Of a DNA stretch of 64,000 bases, positions 50,839 through 58,316 are shown in pieces. The notes under the pieces were generated by a model. The model made no database searches. It was not told the origin of the DNA and saw only the letters and a list, made by a program, of their open reading frames with translations. Position 1 is the stretch's first letter. Every line of letters starts with the position of its first letter. Location of the stretch: contig CANNEA010000004.1 in assembly GCA_947503525.1 (NCBI GenBank), positions 434,001 through 498,000 of the forward strand, written 5' to 3'. The translations under genes were made by a program, and so were the position numbers. The stretch is from an uncultured Carboxylicivirga sp. (GTDB taxonomy: Bacteria > Bacteroidota > Bacteroidia > Bacteroidales > Marinilabiliaceae).

Positions 50839-52617
50839 ATGAAGAAGGTCAATAAACTTTTAGGACAGTTTTTGGTTTGGAGGGTTAAAAACATCAACCA
50901 AAAGCAGTTCATTCTTATCTTAAGTCTTTTAGTTGGTATATTTAGTGGACTGGCGGCCGTAACCCTAAAAAATACGATTCACTTTACACAAGGTTTATTG
51001 ACCAAAAACTTTGATGTTGATGGCTTAAATTATTTATTCCTTGCCTATCCAATTATTGGAATCCTTATAACCGTCTTGATAATTAAATACTTTATAAAAG
51101 ACAGTTTAGGTCATGGTGTTAGTAAAATATTGTATGCTATCTCAAAAAGAGGTGGACATCTAAAGGCGCACAATAATTATTCATCAATTCTGACAAGTAC
51201 TTTTACCATCGGTTTTGGTGGGTCGGTTGGAGCGGAGGCACCTATTGTGTTGACGGGAGCTTCGATTGGATCAACTCTGGGACGCCTGTTTCACATGAAC
51301 ACTAAAACCATCATCCTGCTTATAGGTTGTGGTTCAGCCGGTGCCATAGCGGGTATTTTTAAGGCTCCAATTGCAGGTTTAGTTTTTACCTTAGAAGTAT
51401 TGATGCTTGATCTAACCATGGCATCAATTGTTCCCTTATTAATATCTGCTGTTTCTGCTGCAACAGTATCCTACTTTTTCCTGGGTAAAGAAGTTGAGTT
51501 TGCTTTTGCTTTAGAGGCGCCCTTCCTTCTTAATAATATTCCATACTATATAGCTTTAGGTATCATTGCCGGTTTAATCTCCTTGTATTTTACGAGAGGA
51601 ATAATGCAGGTTGAGAAAAAACTTGGTAAGATAAAAAATACCTTTACCAAATGGATTGTGGGTGGAGTAACCTTAAGTTTTCTGATATTTCTATTCCCTC
51701 CTCTCTATGGTGAGGGATATCACACAATAACAGCCTTATTAAATAGTGAAACCCAAGAAGTAATGCAAGAGAGTTTCTTCTATATGTTTCACGATAACAC
51801 ATGGGTACTCTTAGGTTTTCTGGCACTTCTTATAATTTTTAAAGTATTGGCTACTGCAGCAACAACTGGTAGCGGAGGAATTGGAGGTATTTTTGCACCA
51901 ACACTTTTTATGGGTGGTGTCACCGGATTCTTCTTTGCTCGTTTTACGAATAGTTTCGGATTTGTAGAATTACCTTCTTCCCATTTTACTTTAGTAGGAA
52001 TGGCGGGTTTAATGGCTGGAGTAATGCATGCACCATTAACTGCTATCTTTTTAATAGCAGAAATCACAAATGGATATGGCTTATTTATTCCCTTGATGAT
52101 CACCTCAACTATAGCCTATTTAACCATTATGTATTTCGAGCCACATTCTTTATATACTAAACGTTTGGCGGCAAAAGGAGAGCTAATCACACACCATAAA
52201 GATAAAGCCGTATTAACCATGATGCGTTTGGATAAGGTTTTGGAAACAGACTTTAAACTGGTACGTCCAGAAATGACATTGGGAGAATTAGTAAAAGTTA
52301 TTTCCAGTTCTAAACGAAATATCTTTCCGGTATGCGACAAGGATGGTGCACTTACAGGAATTCTATTACTTGATGATATCCGGGAAATCATGTTTAATCA
52401 TGATCTTTACCAGGAAACACTTGTTGAAGAATTGATGAATGTTCCGCCAGCCATGATAGAGCGCGAGGAAAATATGGATTGTGTAATGCGTAAGTTTGAA
52501 GAAACAGGCGCCTGGAACTTACCGGTTGTGGAGAAAGGAAAATATCTTGGTTTTGTATCCAAATCAAAAATCTTCTCTGTTTATAGAAGGGTATTAATTC
52601 ACTTCTCTGATGAATAA
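50839..52617 (+). CDS. CLC chloride channel/antiporter with C-terminal CBS pair (paralogue)
   Basis: 592 residues, collinear with the CLC at 46768-48543. Landmarks: GFGGSVGAEAPIVLTG (Glu133), AGIFKAPIAGLVFTLEVLML, GSGGIGGIFAPTLFMGG, GVMHAPLTAIFLIAEITNGY, then CBS domains (LVRPEMTLGELVKVISSSKR, TLVEELMNVPPAMIEREENM). Differences at key sites: GAEAP instead of GLEGP, and LGHGVSK where the first protein has RHGIPN. These suggest that the two have diverged in selectivity or coupling. Its promoter is separate. Confidence 0.95.
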   Translation: MKKVNKLLGQFLVWRVKNINQKQFILILSLLVGIFSGLAAVTLKNTIHFTQGLLTKNFDVDGLNYLFLAYPIIGILITVLIIKYFIKDSLGHGVSKILYAISKRGGHLKAHNNYSSILTSTFTIGFGGSVGAEAPIVLTGASIGSTLGRLFHMNTKTIILLIGCGSAGAIAGIFKAPIAGLVFTLEVLMLDLTMASIVPLLISAVSAATVSYFFLGKEVEFAFALEAPFLLNNIPYYIALGIIAGLISLYFTRGIMQVEKKLGKIKNTFTKWIVGGVTLSFLIFLFPPLYGEGYHTITALLNSETQEVMQESFFYMFHDNTWVLLGFLALLIIFKVLATAATTGSGGIGGIFAPTLFMGGVTGFFFARFTNSFGFVELPSSHFTLVGMAGLMAGVMHAPLTAIFLIAEITNGYGLFIPLMITSTIAYLTIMYFEPHSLYTKRLAAKGELITHHKDKAVLTMMRLDKVLETDFKLVRPEMTLGELVKVISSSKRNIFPVCDKDGALTGILLLDDIREIMFNHDLYQETLVEELMNVPPAMIEREENMDCVMRKFEETGAWNLPVVEKGKYLGFVSKSKIFSVYRRVLIHFSDE

Positions 52618-52620
52618 CCA

Positions 52621-53064
52621 TTAGATACCGACAACTATATTGCGCAACCAAACGATTAAAACCATCAAAATAAAAGGGATAAGTATATAGTTGGGCCATT
52701 TCAATCTTAAAACCTGATACAAGCTATCACTTTTGCTATGAATATCTTTAATTGCCCACATCAATGCCACTATCATAAAGCCATTAAACACTATTCCTAA
52801 TGGATGCCAAAAGAAAGATTCGGCAAATTGTGCTCTAACAAAAAACCAGGTACTTCGTCCCATTCCACATCCCGGACACGGAATAGAAGTTATATTCTTA
52901 AATAAACACATGCTCTGCTCACTACTAGGTGCTCCGGTTGAGAGCAGATAATAATATCCTCCCACAATTGCCAACACGATAAATGAATTAACAATTGCTG
53001 GTTTTAAAATAATCTTAGTAAGACGAGCGCGTAAATTTTTCAAAATTACTTTCCTTAGTCGCAC
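52621..53064 (-). CDS. DUF2752 membrane protein
   Basis: Up to 147 residues. The motif FKNITSIPCPGCGMGRSTWF is diagnostic for DUF2752: Cys-Pro-x-Cys-G-x-x-R/T-S. Three membrane segments are visible near residues 25-45, 88-107 and 124-145. The start is uncertain: GTG at 53064 overlaps the TM2 gene by 50 bases; TTG at 53043 would cut the overlap to 29; no ATG is available. Overlap implies translational coupling with the TM2-domain gene. DUF2752 and TM2 proteins are often neighbours in Bacteroidota; the function is unknown. Confidence 0.82.
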   Translation of the reverse strand: MRLRKVILKNLRARLTKIILKPAIVNSFIVLAIVGGYYYLLSTGAPSSEQSMCLFKNITSIPCPGCGMGRSTWFFVRAQFAESFFWHPLGIVFNGFMIVALMWAIKDIHSKSDSLYQVLRLKWPNYILIPFILMVLIVWLRNIVVGI

Positions 53065-53353
53065 TCATTATTATAAACCAATCCACTATAGTCCAGAAAC
53101 CCAATCCTCCGCATGTTAATAACTTGGCAGCACCCAAACCTGTTTGACCAATCAGGAAGCGATCAATACCTAAATATCCAACTAAAATTGAAACCACTAA
53201 AACAAGTGTTGGGCTTCTGTACTCCTGAGCATTGATCAGAAAGAATTTTTGCTCATCTACTTCTTCCAATTTTTGCTTAATAATCGGTAAAGATTCTGCA
53301 GGAAATTTATCGCTATTCTGAGCTAAAAAGAAAGTCACTGTATTTGCATCCAT
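53015..53353 (-). CDS. TM2-domain membrane protein
   Basis: 112 residues. A polar N-terminal half (MDANTVTFFLAQNSDKFPAE) is followed by a TM2 domain at about 48-95: two membrane helices joined by the turn GYLGIDRFLIGQTGLGAAKL, then GGLGFWTIVDWFIIM. Hallmark residues (G-x-x-G-x-x-R-F-Y/L-x-G, and the D-x-F/W of the second helix) are present. TM2 proteins are small membrane proteins of unclear role. First gene of a two-gene unit, overlapping the DUF2752 gene. Confidence 0.88.
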   Translation of the reverse strand: MDANTVTFFLAQNSDKFPAESLPIIKQKLEEVDEQKFFLINAQEYRSPTLVLVVSILVGYLGIDRFLIGQTGLGAAKLLTCGGLGFWTIVDWFIIMSATKESNFEKFTRSSY

Positions 53354-53478
53354 AAATAATAGGTTTTAAAAGCTTTAAAGCTAATAAAAAAGTGAGTTTT
53401 GTCAATTATGTAGTTTATCATTTTTGAATCTGCATAAAAGTTATAAACTGCATTACTTTTTTATATCAATTAGTTCCG

Positions 53479-53486
53479 TAAATTTG
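53479..53486 (+). promoter_or_regulatory. Bacteroidota -7 promoter element for glyA
   Basis: TAAATTTG, a perfect TAnnTTTG, 116 bases ahead of the glyA ATG. The predicted leader is about 110 bases; no glycine or other riboswitch fold was recognised in it. The -33 region is only T-rich. Confidence 0.5.
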
Positions 53487-53601
53487 TGGACTCTTGAAGA
53501 ATAAGTGCTAAAAAACATAGGCTTGCACTCTGAAATAAGGTTGTTTTGTGCAAACATTAACTATTAAATGGGTTCTGGTTAAAAAATAAATTTTTGAACA
53601 T

Positions 53602-54882
53602 ATGAAAAGAGATACAGTCATCTTTGACCTGATCAACAAAGAGTACGATCGTCAGAAAAACGGCATTGAATTAATTGCTTCCGAAAACTTCGTTAGTGAG
53701 CAAGTAATGGAAGCTCAAGGTTCATGTTTGACCAATAAATATGCCGAAGGTTATCCTGGCAAGCGCTATTACGGTGGATGTCAAGTTGTGGATCAAACCG
53801 AACAACTTGCTATTGACAGAGCTTGTGAGTTATTTGGAGCAGAATACGCCAATGTACAACCTCACTCCGGAGCACAAGCTAATGCGGCTGTGTTTTTTGC
53901 TTGTTTAAAACCAGGTGATACATTTATGGGATTGGATTTGGCTCATGGCGGACACCTTACTCACGGTTCTCCTGTAAACTTTTCAGGCGTAACTTATAAT
54001 GCCATTTCATACCACGTGAAGGAAGAAAGCGGATTGGTTGATTATGATGAAATGGAAACCTTAGCGCGTGAGCAAAAACCTAAAATGATTATTGCCGGTG
54101 CATCTGCTTATTCTCGCGAATGGGATTACGCTCGCATGCGTCGCTTAGCTGACGAGATTGGAGCAATCTTACTTTGTGATATGGCTCACCCGGCCGGATT
54201 AATTGCAAAAGGTAAATTAAACAATCCTGTTGAGCATTGCCATATTGTAACAACTACAACTCACAAAACACTTCGTGGACCACGTGGTGGAATGATTTTA
54301 TTGGGTAAAAACTTCGAAAATCCTTTTGGCTATAAAACTCCTAAGGGCGAAACCAAAATGATGGGTGCAGTGATTGATTTTGCTGTTTTCCCTGGACAGC
54401 AAGGCGGACCGCTAGAGCATGTTATTGCAGCTAAAGCTATTGCCTTCGGCGAAGCATTATCTGATGATTTTGCTGTATATGTAGATCAGGTTCGTTCAAA
54501 CGCTCAGGCCATGGCTGATGAGTTTGTTAAACTAGGCTATAAAATAATCTCTGGTGGAACTGACAATCACCTTATGCTTATTGACCTTAGAACTAAATTC
54601 CCTGACATCTCAGGTAAGAAAGTTGAAAACACTTTGGTAAAAGCCGATATTACCATTAATAAAAACATGGTGCCATTTGATACACGCTCACCATTTTCTA
54701 CATCTGGAATTAGAGTAGGTACTTCAGCCATTACTTCTCGTGGATTAAAAGAAGATGATATGCGTACCATTGTTGGTTTTATCGACGAAGTGATTTCTAA
54801 CATCGATAATGAAGAAGCTATTGCAGGTGTTTGCAAAAAGGTAAATGCCTTAATGGCCGATAAGCCAATGTTTGCCTGGTAG
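53602..54882 (+). CDS. glyA: serine hydroxymethyltransferase
   Basis: 426 residues, the bacterial norm. Landmarks: [36 protein letters not shown], the PLP segment [14 protein letters not shown] with Lys222 as the Schiff-base lysine, and [15 protein letters not shown]. It interconverts serine and glycine and charges tetrahydrofolate with a one-carbon unit, in the cytosol. Complete with no odd features. Single gene followed by a terminator and a heptamer repeat. Confidence 0.99.
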   Translation: MKRDTVIFDLINKEYDRQKNGIELIASENFVSEQVMEAQGSCLTNKYAEGYPGKRYYGGCQVVDQTEQLAIDRACELFGAEYANVQPHSGAQANAAVFFACLKPGDTFMGLDLAHGGHLTHGSPVNFSGVTYNAISYHVKEESGLVDYDEMETLAREQKPKMIIAGASAYSREWDYARMRRLADEIGAILLCDMAHPAGLIAKGKLNNPVEHCHIVTTTTHKTLRGPRGGMILLGKNFENPFGYKTPKGETKMMGAVIDFAVFPGQQGGPLEHVIAAKAIAFGEALSDDFAVYVDQVRSNAQAMADEFVKLGYKIISGGTDNHLMLIDLRTKFPDISGKKVENTLVKADITINKNMVPFDTRSPFSTSGIRVGTSAITSRGLKEDDMRTIVGFIDEVISNIDNEEAIAGVCKKVNALMADKPMFAW

Positions 54883-54900
54883 TATTTAGCTGTTGGGTTT

Positions 54901-54917
54901 TAGGTATTAGGTGTTAG
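54901..54917. repeat. heptamer repeat, left copy (TAGGTATTAGGTGTTAG)
   Basis: Seventeen bases identical to 55815-55831. It is embedded in a 7-base rhythm with TAGGTnn units from about 54894 to 54920. Located between the glyA stop codon and its terminator. Confidence 0.85.
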
Positions 54918-54960
54918 TACGTAGTACAAGAGCTTAAACATAGAATTAGAATATAATATT

Positions 54961-55008
54961 GAAACGGTTCTTTATTCGCATTTGGTGATAAAGAGCCGTT
55001 TCTTTTTT
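54961..55008 (+). terminator. intrinsic terminator of glyA
   Basis: A 15-bp stem (54961-54975 with 54988-55002, one G-T pair), 12-base loop, then six T residues. It lies ahead of the permease gene and argues against any start for that gene upstream of about 55010. Confidence 0.9.
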
Positions 55009-55047
55009 CAAACTAGGCTTATTAACCAAAATATTTACCTTTACCAT

Positions 55048-55803
55048 ATGGACATCACCTTAATTGACGCAGTATTGCTTATTATAGCCGGACTATTTGC
55101 CGGTTTTATTAATACCCTTGCCGGTAGTGGTTCATTAATCACCTTACCTCTATTGATGTTTCTTGGCTTAACACCACATCAGGCCAATGCTACCAATCGC
55201 ATTGCCATCTTTTTTCAAAATCTTGTGGCAGTCCGTAACTTTCATCAGCAAAAAACACTCGACATAAAAGCCAATGTCTATCTGATACTTCCAGCATTAA
55301 TTGGCTCGGTCATAGGGGCCAGCTTTGCTATAAATATTAATGAACGCTTGTTGAATTATTTTATAGGGGGCTTACTCTTTGTGATGTTTTTTGTGATTCT
55401 TCTAAAACCGAGCCAATGGATTAAGGAACAGGCTGGTCAGGTGGAAGGCAAAGCTACTTTTTGGCAAATGTTGATTTTCTTTTTTATAGGCGTTTACGGA
55501 GGTTTTATACAGGCCGGTGTAGGTTTCTTTTTATTGGCCGGATTGGTATTAGGCGTAGAATATGATTTAATTAAAGCCAATGCGGTAAAAGTTCTAATTG
55601 TTCTGTGCTACACAGGCATTGCCCTGGGCATCTTTATTTGGGCAGGCCAAATTAATTATGTATTTGGCTTTGTTCTGGCAATCGGAAATGCAAGCGGCGC
55701 GTTTATAGCCTCAAAATACGCCAACCAAATCGGCGTTAAACCCATCCGACACATCCTACTAACAGCTGTTATGTTGGCGGCAATTAAGGTTTTGTTCTTT
55801 TAG
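55048..55803 (+). CDS. TauE/SafE family membrane permease
   Basis: 251 residues from the ATG at 55048; the frame reads 22 codons further up, but that part lies in the glyA terminator. Hydrophobic repeats at about 7-28, 38-58, 74-96, 98-117, 132-165, 180-200 and 203-222. The opening AGLFAGFINTLAGSGSLITL, then TPHQANATNRIAIFFQNLVA and GFIQAGVGFFLLAGLVLGVE match TauE/SafE (sulfite/organosulfur exporter) proteins. The substrate is usually sulfite, sulfoacetate or an organosulfonate. Flanked on both sides by identical 17-base repeats. Confidence 0.9.
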   Translation: MDITLIDAVLLIIAGLFAGFINTLAGSGSLITLPLLMFLGLTPHQANATNRIAIFFQNLVAVRNFHQQKTLDIKANVYLILPALIGSVIGASFAININERLLNYFIGGLLFVMFFVILLKPSQWIKEQAGQVEGKATFWQMLIFFFIGVYGGFIQAGVGFFLLAGLVLGVEYDLIKANAVKVLIVLCYTGIALGIFIWAGQINYVFGFVLAIGNASGAFIASKYANQIGVKPIRHILLTAVMLAAIKVLFF

Positions 55804-55835
55804 GTGCTAGGTTGTAGGTATTAGGTGTTAGGACT
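55801..55835. repeat. heptamer repeat, right copy (five TAGGnnn units)
   Basis: Five tandem 7-mers: TAGGTGC, TAGGTTG, TAGGTAT, TAGGTGT, TAGGACT. The first base lies at the end of the permease stop codon region. The 17-base stretch 55815-55831 is identical to 54901-54917. It sits between converging genes. Confidence 0.85.
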
Positions 55836-55840
55836 TGGCG

Positions 55841-56749
55841 TTAATCTAAAACAAAGTGATAAGTAATAGTACCTTTTTGGTAAGCCGCAGATTCCCGATC
55901 AGAATTAAATTTAGCCTTTTTAGCAGCCTCAATTGCTTTGGCCACAAGGTAATTATCTTGAGTGGTTGAACCTTTAAGCTTAAATTCAGCACTTACCACT
56001 TTGCCATTGCGGTCAACAGTTATCTCAACTACAACTATTCCTTCTTTCTGTATATTGTAAGTAGGCTTAGGCAAACCGCCCACCAGGCTTCTTCCTGCTA
56101 AATCAAATCCACTTCCTGAGTTACCTAATCCAGACCCTTCTCCCCTATTTTTTGAATTGGGATCACCAGTTAAGCTGCCCTGATTACCTTCACCACCGGT
56201 ATCTCCTTCCGAAGAACTATCTCCAGTTCCCTTACCAAAAGCGTTTTTGGTTTTATTACTTATATCGGCTGCTTGTTTGTCTTTGCGCTCTTGTTCCTTT
56301 CGGGCCTCTTCCTCAATTCGTTTTCGTTCAGCTTCCTCTTCCTGTTGCTTCTTTATTTCTGCCTGACGGATGCGCTCCGCTTCTTCTCGTTCTATCCGTT
56401 CTTTCTCCAGGCGCTCCTTCTCTTCTTTTTCCTTTTTCTTTTCTGCTTCCGTTTTAACAACAGGAGCCTCATCGTAATCCTGAGTTTTAATTTCTTCTTT
56501 TACAGGATCAGGTTCAACAGGCTCTGGCTTTTTTGCTGGAGGAGGTGGCGTTTTTTCTTCCACTTTCTCAGTTTGTGCTGGTTTAGGTTCAACTTTACCC
56601 TGACCAATAACTGTATCTCCAAGATTTACCAATACCCCTTCCTCACCTTTAGGCATAGACGATAAGCCAAAGAAAATAAGTAATAACAACAATAAGGTAT
56701 GAAATACCGTTGTCCCAATTACACCGTATCGTTTATTTTTTTCATTCAT
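55841..56749 (-). CDS. TonB/TolA-like energy transducer
   Basis: 302 residues. One N-terminal membrane anchor (residues 9-29), then a Pro-rich spacer (EKTPPPPAKKPEPVEPDP), a long Lys/Glu/Arg helix (about 100-165, KERLEKERIEREEAERIRQA) resembling TolA domain II, a Gly/Ser-rich linker (about 170-215), and a C-terminal TonB-like domain (NIQKEGIVVVEITVDRNGKV to YQKGTITYHFVL). It passes proton-motive force from ExbB/ExbD across the periplasm to outer-membrane receptors or to Tol-like partners. Last gene of the ExbB-ExbD-ExbD-TonB operon, 2 bases after the preceding gene. Confidence 0.9.
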   Translation of the reverse strand: MNEKNKRYGVIGTTVFHTLLLLLLIFFGLSSMPKGEEGVLVNLGDTVIGQGKVEPKPAQTEKVEEKTPPPPAKKPEPVEPDPVKEEIKTQDYDEAPVVKTEAEKKKEKEEKERLEKERIEREEAERIRQAEIKKQQEEEAERKRIEEEARKEQERKDKQAADISNKTKNAFGKGTGDSSSEGDTGGEGNQGSLTGDPNSKNRGEGSGLGNSGSGFDLAGRSLVGGLPKPTYNIQKEGIVVVEITVDRNGKVVSAEFKLKGSTTQDNYLVAKAIEAAKKAKFNSDRESAAYQKGTITYHFVLD

Positions 56750-56751
56750 AT

Positions 56752-57147
56752 TTATCTGGCTTGTGTTGCCAATATCAACTTATACTTATTTCTGATTGCT
56801 ATATCCCTGATTTTGCCAACCGTAGAAAAAGGAACCGATTCATCTACGTGTAAAGCAATATACATCTCAGGACTTTCAGCTAAAATCTCTTTCAATCTGG
56901 ATTCAATTTTCCAGAATGATACCTGTTCACCTTCCACAAAATATTTTTGGTCGGCACTTACCGAAATGGTTGTATTGGGTTTTGCCGACACCTGATGATC
57001 ACTCTTTGGCAAATTAAGATTTTTAACTGCCGGAGGCGTAACCAATGTAGATGTTATCATGAAAAAAATGAGCAAAAGAAATACGATGTCCGTCATTGAG
57101 GACATACTAAAACCCGATTCTACTTTACTTCTTCGCTTTAAACTCAT
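56752..57147 (-). CDS. exbD: ExbD/TolR family protein, second copy
   Basis: 131 residues. One membrane segment with the proton-path Asp: SMSSMTDIVFLLLIFFMITS (residues 14-33), then a periplasmic domain ending SVPFSTVGKIRDIAIRNKYK. Its start ATG overlaps the stop of the first exbD by one base (TAATG). Two ExbD-like subunits in one operon are common in Bacteroidota and may form a mixed complex. Confidence 0.95.
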   Translation of the reverse strand: MSLKRRSKVESGFSMSSMTDIVFLLLIFFMITSTLVTPPAVKNLNLPKSDHQVSAKPNTTISVSADQKYFVEGEQVSFWKIESRLKEILAESPEMYIALHVDESVPFSTVGKIRDIAIRNKYKLILATQAR

Positions 57148-57536
57148 TATCTAATATCCAAAATTACTTTAACACCATTGGATTCCGCCACATCCAATAC
57201 CTTTGCAACACTACCCGTAGAGGCATTTTTATCGGTACGTAGTTTAATTATTGTTTTATCATTTTTGGCAAATGCATTAAGCAAGCTATTTTCAAGCTTA
57301 TCAACACCTAACCAACTGCCGCTCACTACATACTTACCCGATGCTGTTACCCGAACATTAAGGAATTTCTCCACAACAACCTTTTTTGTACTCTTCTTAG
57401 GAATCAACAATTTGATGGCATTAGGATGCACCATGGTTGATGTAATCATAAAAAAGATCAGCAACAAAAAAACAATGTCGGTCATTGACGACATGCTAAA
57501 ACTCACGCTTATTTTAGTTCTTCTTTTCAGCGCCAT
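57147..57536 (-). CDS. exbD: ExbD/TolR family protein, first copy
   Basis: 129 residues. N-terminal SFSMSSMTDIVFLLLIFFMI carries the conserved membrane Asp, followed by a periplasmic domain with KFLNVRVTASGKYVVSG and TDKNASTGSVAKVLDVAESN. The N-terminal 35 residues are almost the same as in the second copy, whereas the periplasmic parts differ, as expected after duplication. It begins 3 bases after the exbB-like gene. Confidence 0.95.
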   Translation of the reverse strand: MALKRRTKISVSFSMSSMTDIVFLLLIFFMITSTMVHPNAIKLLIPKKSTKKVVVEKFLNVRVTASGKYVVSGSWLGVDKLENSLLNAFAKNDKTIIKLRTDKNASTGSVAKVLDVAESNGVKVILDIR

Positions 57537-57539
57537 TGA

Positions 57540-58235
57540 CTAGTGAGCAGGTTCATTCAACAAATCCATAAACTCCATGGTACGGGCTTCCATTTTAAAA
57601 ACTACCTTTTCCACTTTTGCCACCAAAATATTATAGGCGAAATAGGCAATAATACCTACAACCAAACCTGTAACTGTTGTTACCATAGCGGTATATATAC
57701 CAGATGAAAGTACACTCACATCGATATTGTTTCCTGCATTGGCCATATCATAAAAAGCCTTGATCATACCAATAACGGTTCCTAAGAAACCAATCATAGG
57801 CGCACCTCCCGCAACAGTGGCCAATGTAGGCAAACTCTTCTCTAAACGACTAATCTCTAAATTACCAACGTTTTCGATGGCGGTATTCACATCATTCAAA
57901 GGTCGACCTATACGCGAAACACCCTTTTCAATCATTCTTGAAATAGGAAAATCGTGAGATTGACACAAGGCAATTGCTGAATCAATTTTACCATCATGAA
58001 TATAATCCTTAATCTTATTCATAAAACCGTCATCTTCCTGAGACGCTTTTTTAATGGCTACAAATCGTTCGAAGAAAATGTATACCGAAACAATAGAAAG
58101 TAATGCCAATGGAATCATAATCCACCCACCTTTCATGGCCATTTCAATATAATTTATGCTTTGCTCCGCACCTTCTTCTAATTCTACATTGCCAACACCT
58201 TGGGCTGTTGCTTGTATAAATAGTAATAATCTCAT
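57540..58235 (-). CDS. exbB: ExbB/TolQ/MotA family proton-channel protein
   Basis: 231 residues. Three membrane segments at about residues 36-56, 130-155 and 175-200, with the family signature LPTLATVAGGAPMIGFLGTV and GIYTAMVTTVTGLVVGIIAY. With ExbD and TonB it forms the inner-membrane motor that energises TonB receptors, three of which are in this window. The first 30 residues are an extra N-terminal piece. The gene lies 81 bases after tamB and starts the compact motor operon. Confidence 0.95.
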   Translation of the reverse strand: MRLLLFIQATAQGVGNVELEEGAEQSINYIEMAMKGGWIMIPLALLSIVSVYIFFERFVAIKKASQEDDGFMNKIKDYIHDGKIDSAIALCQSHDFPISRMIEKGVSRIGRPLNDVNTAIENVGNLEISRLEKSLPTLATVAGGAPMIGFLGTVIGMIKAFYDMANAGNNIDVSVLSSGIYTAMVTTVTGLVVGIIAYFAYNILVAKVEKVVFKMEARTMEFMDLLNEPAH

Positions 58236-58316
58236 TTGTGTATATTGATTTCTTAAGCTGCTAAAATAATAAAAATGATTCGTGTGATTGCATCTAGTTA
58301 TTTTAAACGCATTTTT

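Noticed and set aside
53487-53601. Glycine riboswitch in the glyA leader
   Set aside because: No glycine-aptamer core was found in the 115-base leader.
56152-56665. Two Leu/Phe-rich open frames (101 and 130 codons) opposite the TonB gene
   Set aside because: They are reverse readings of the Lys/Glu-rich helix codons; low complexity and no start signals.
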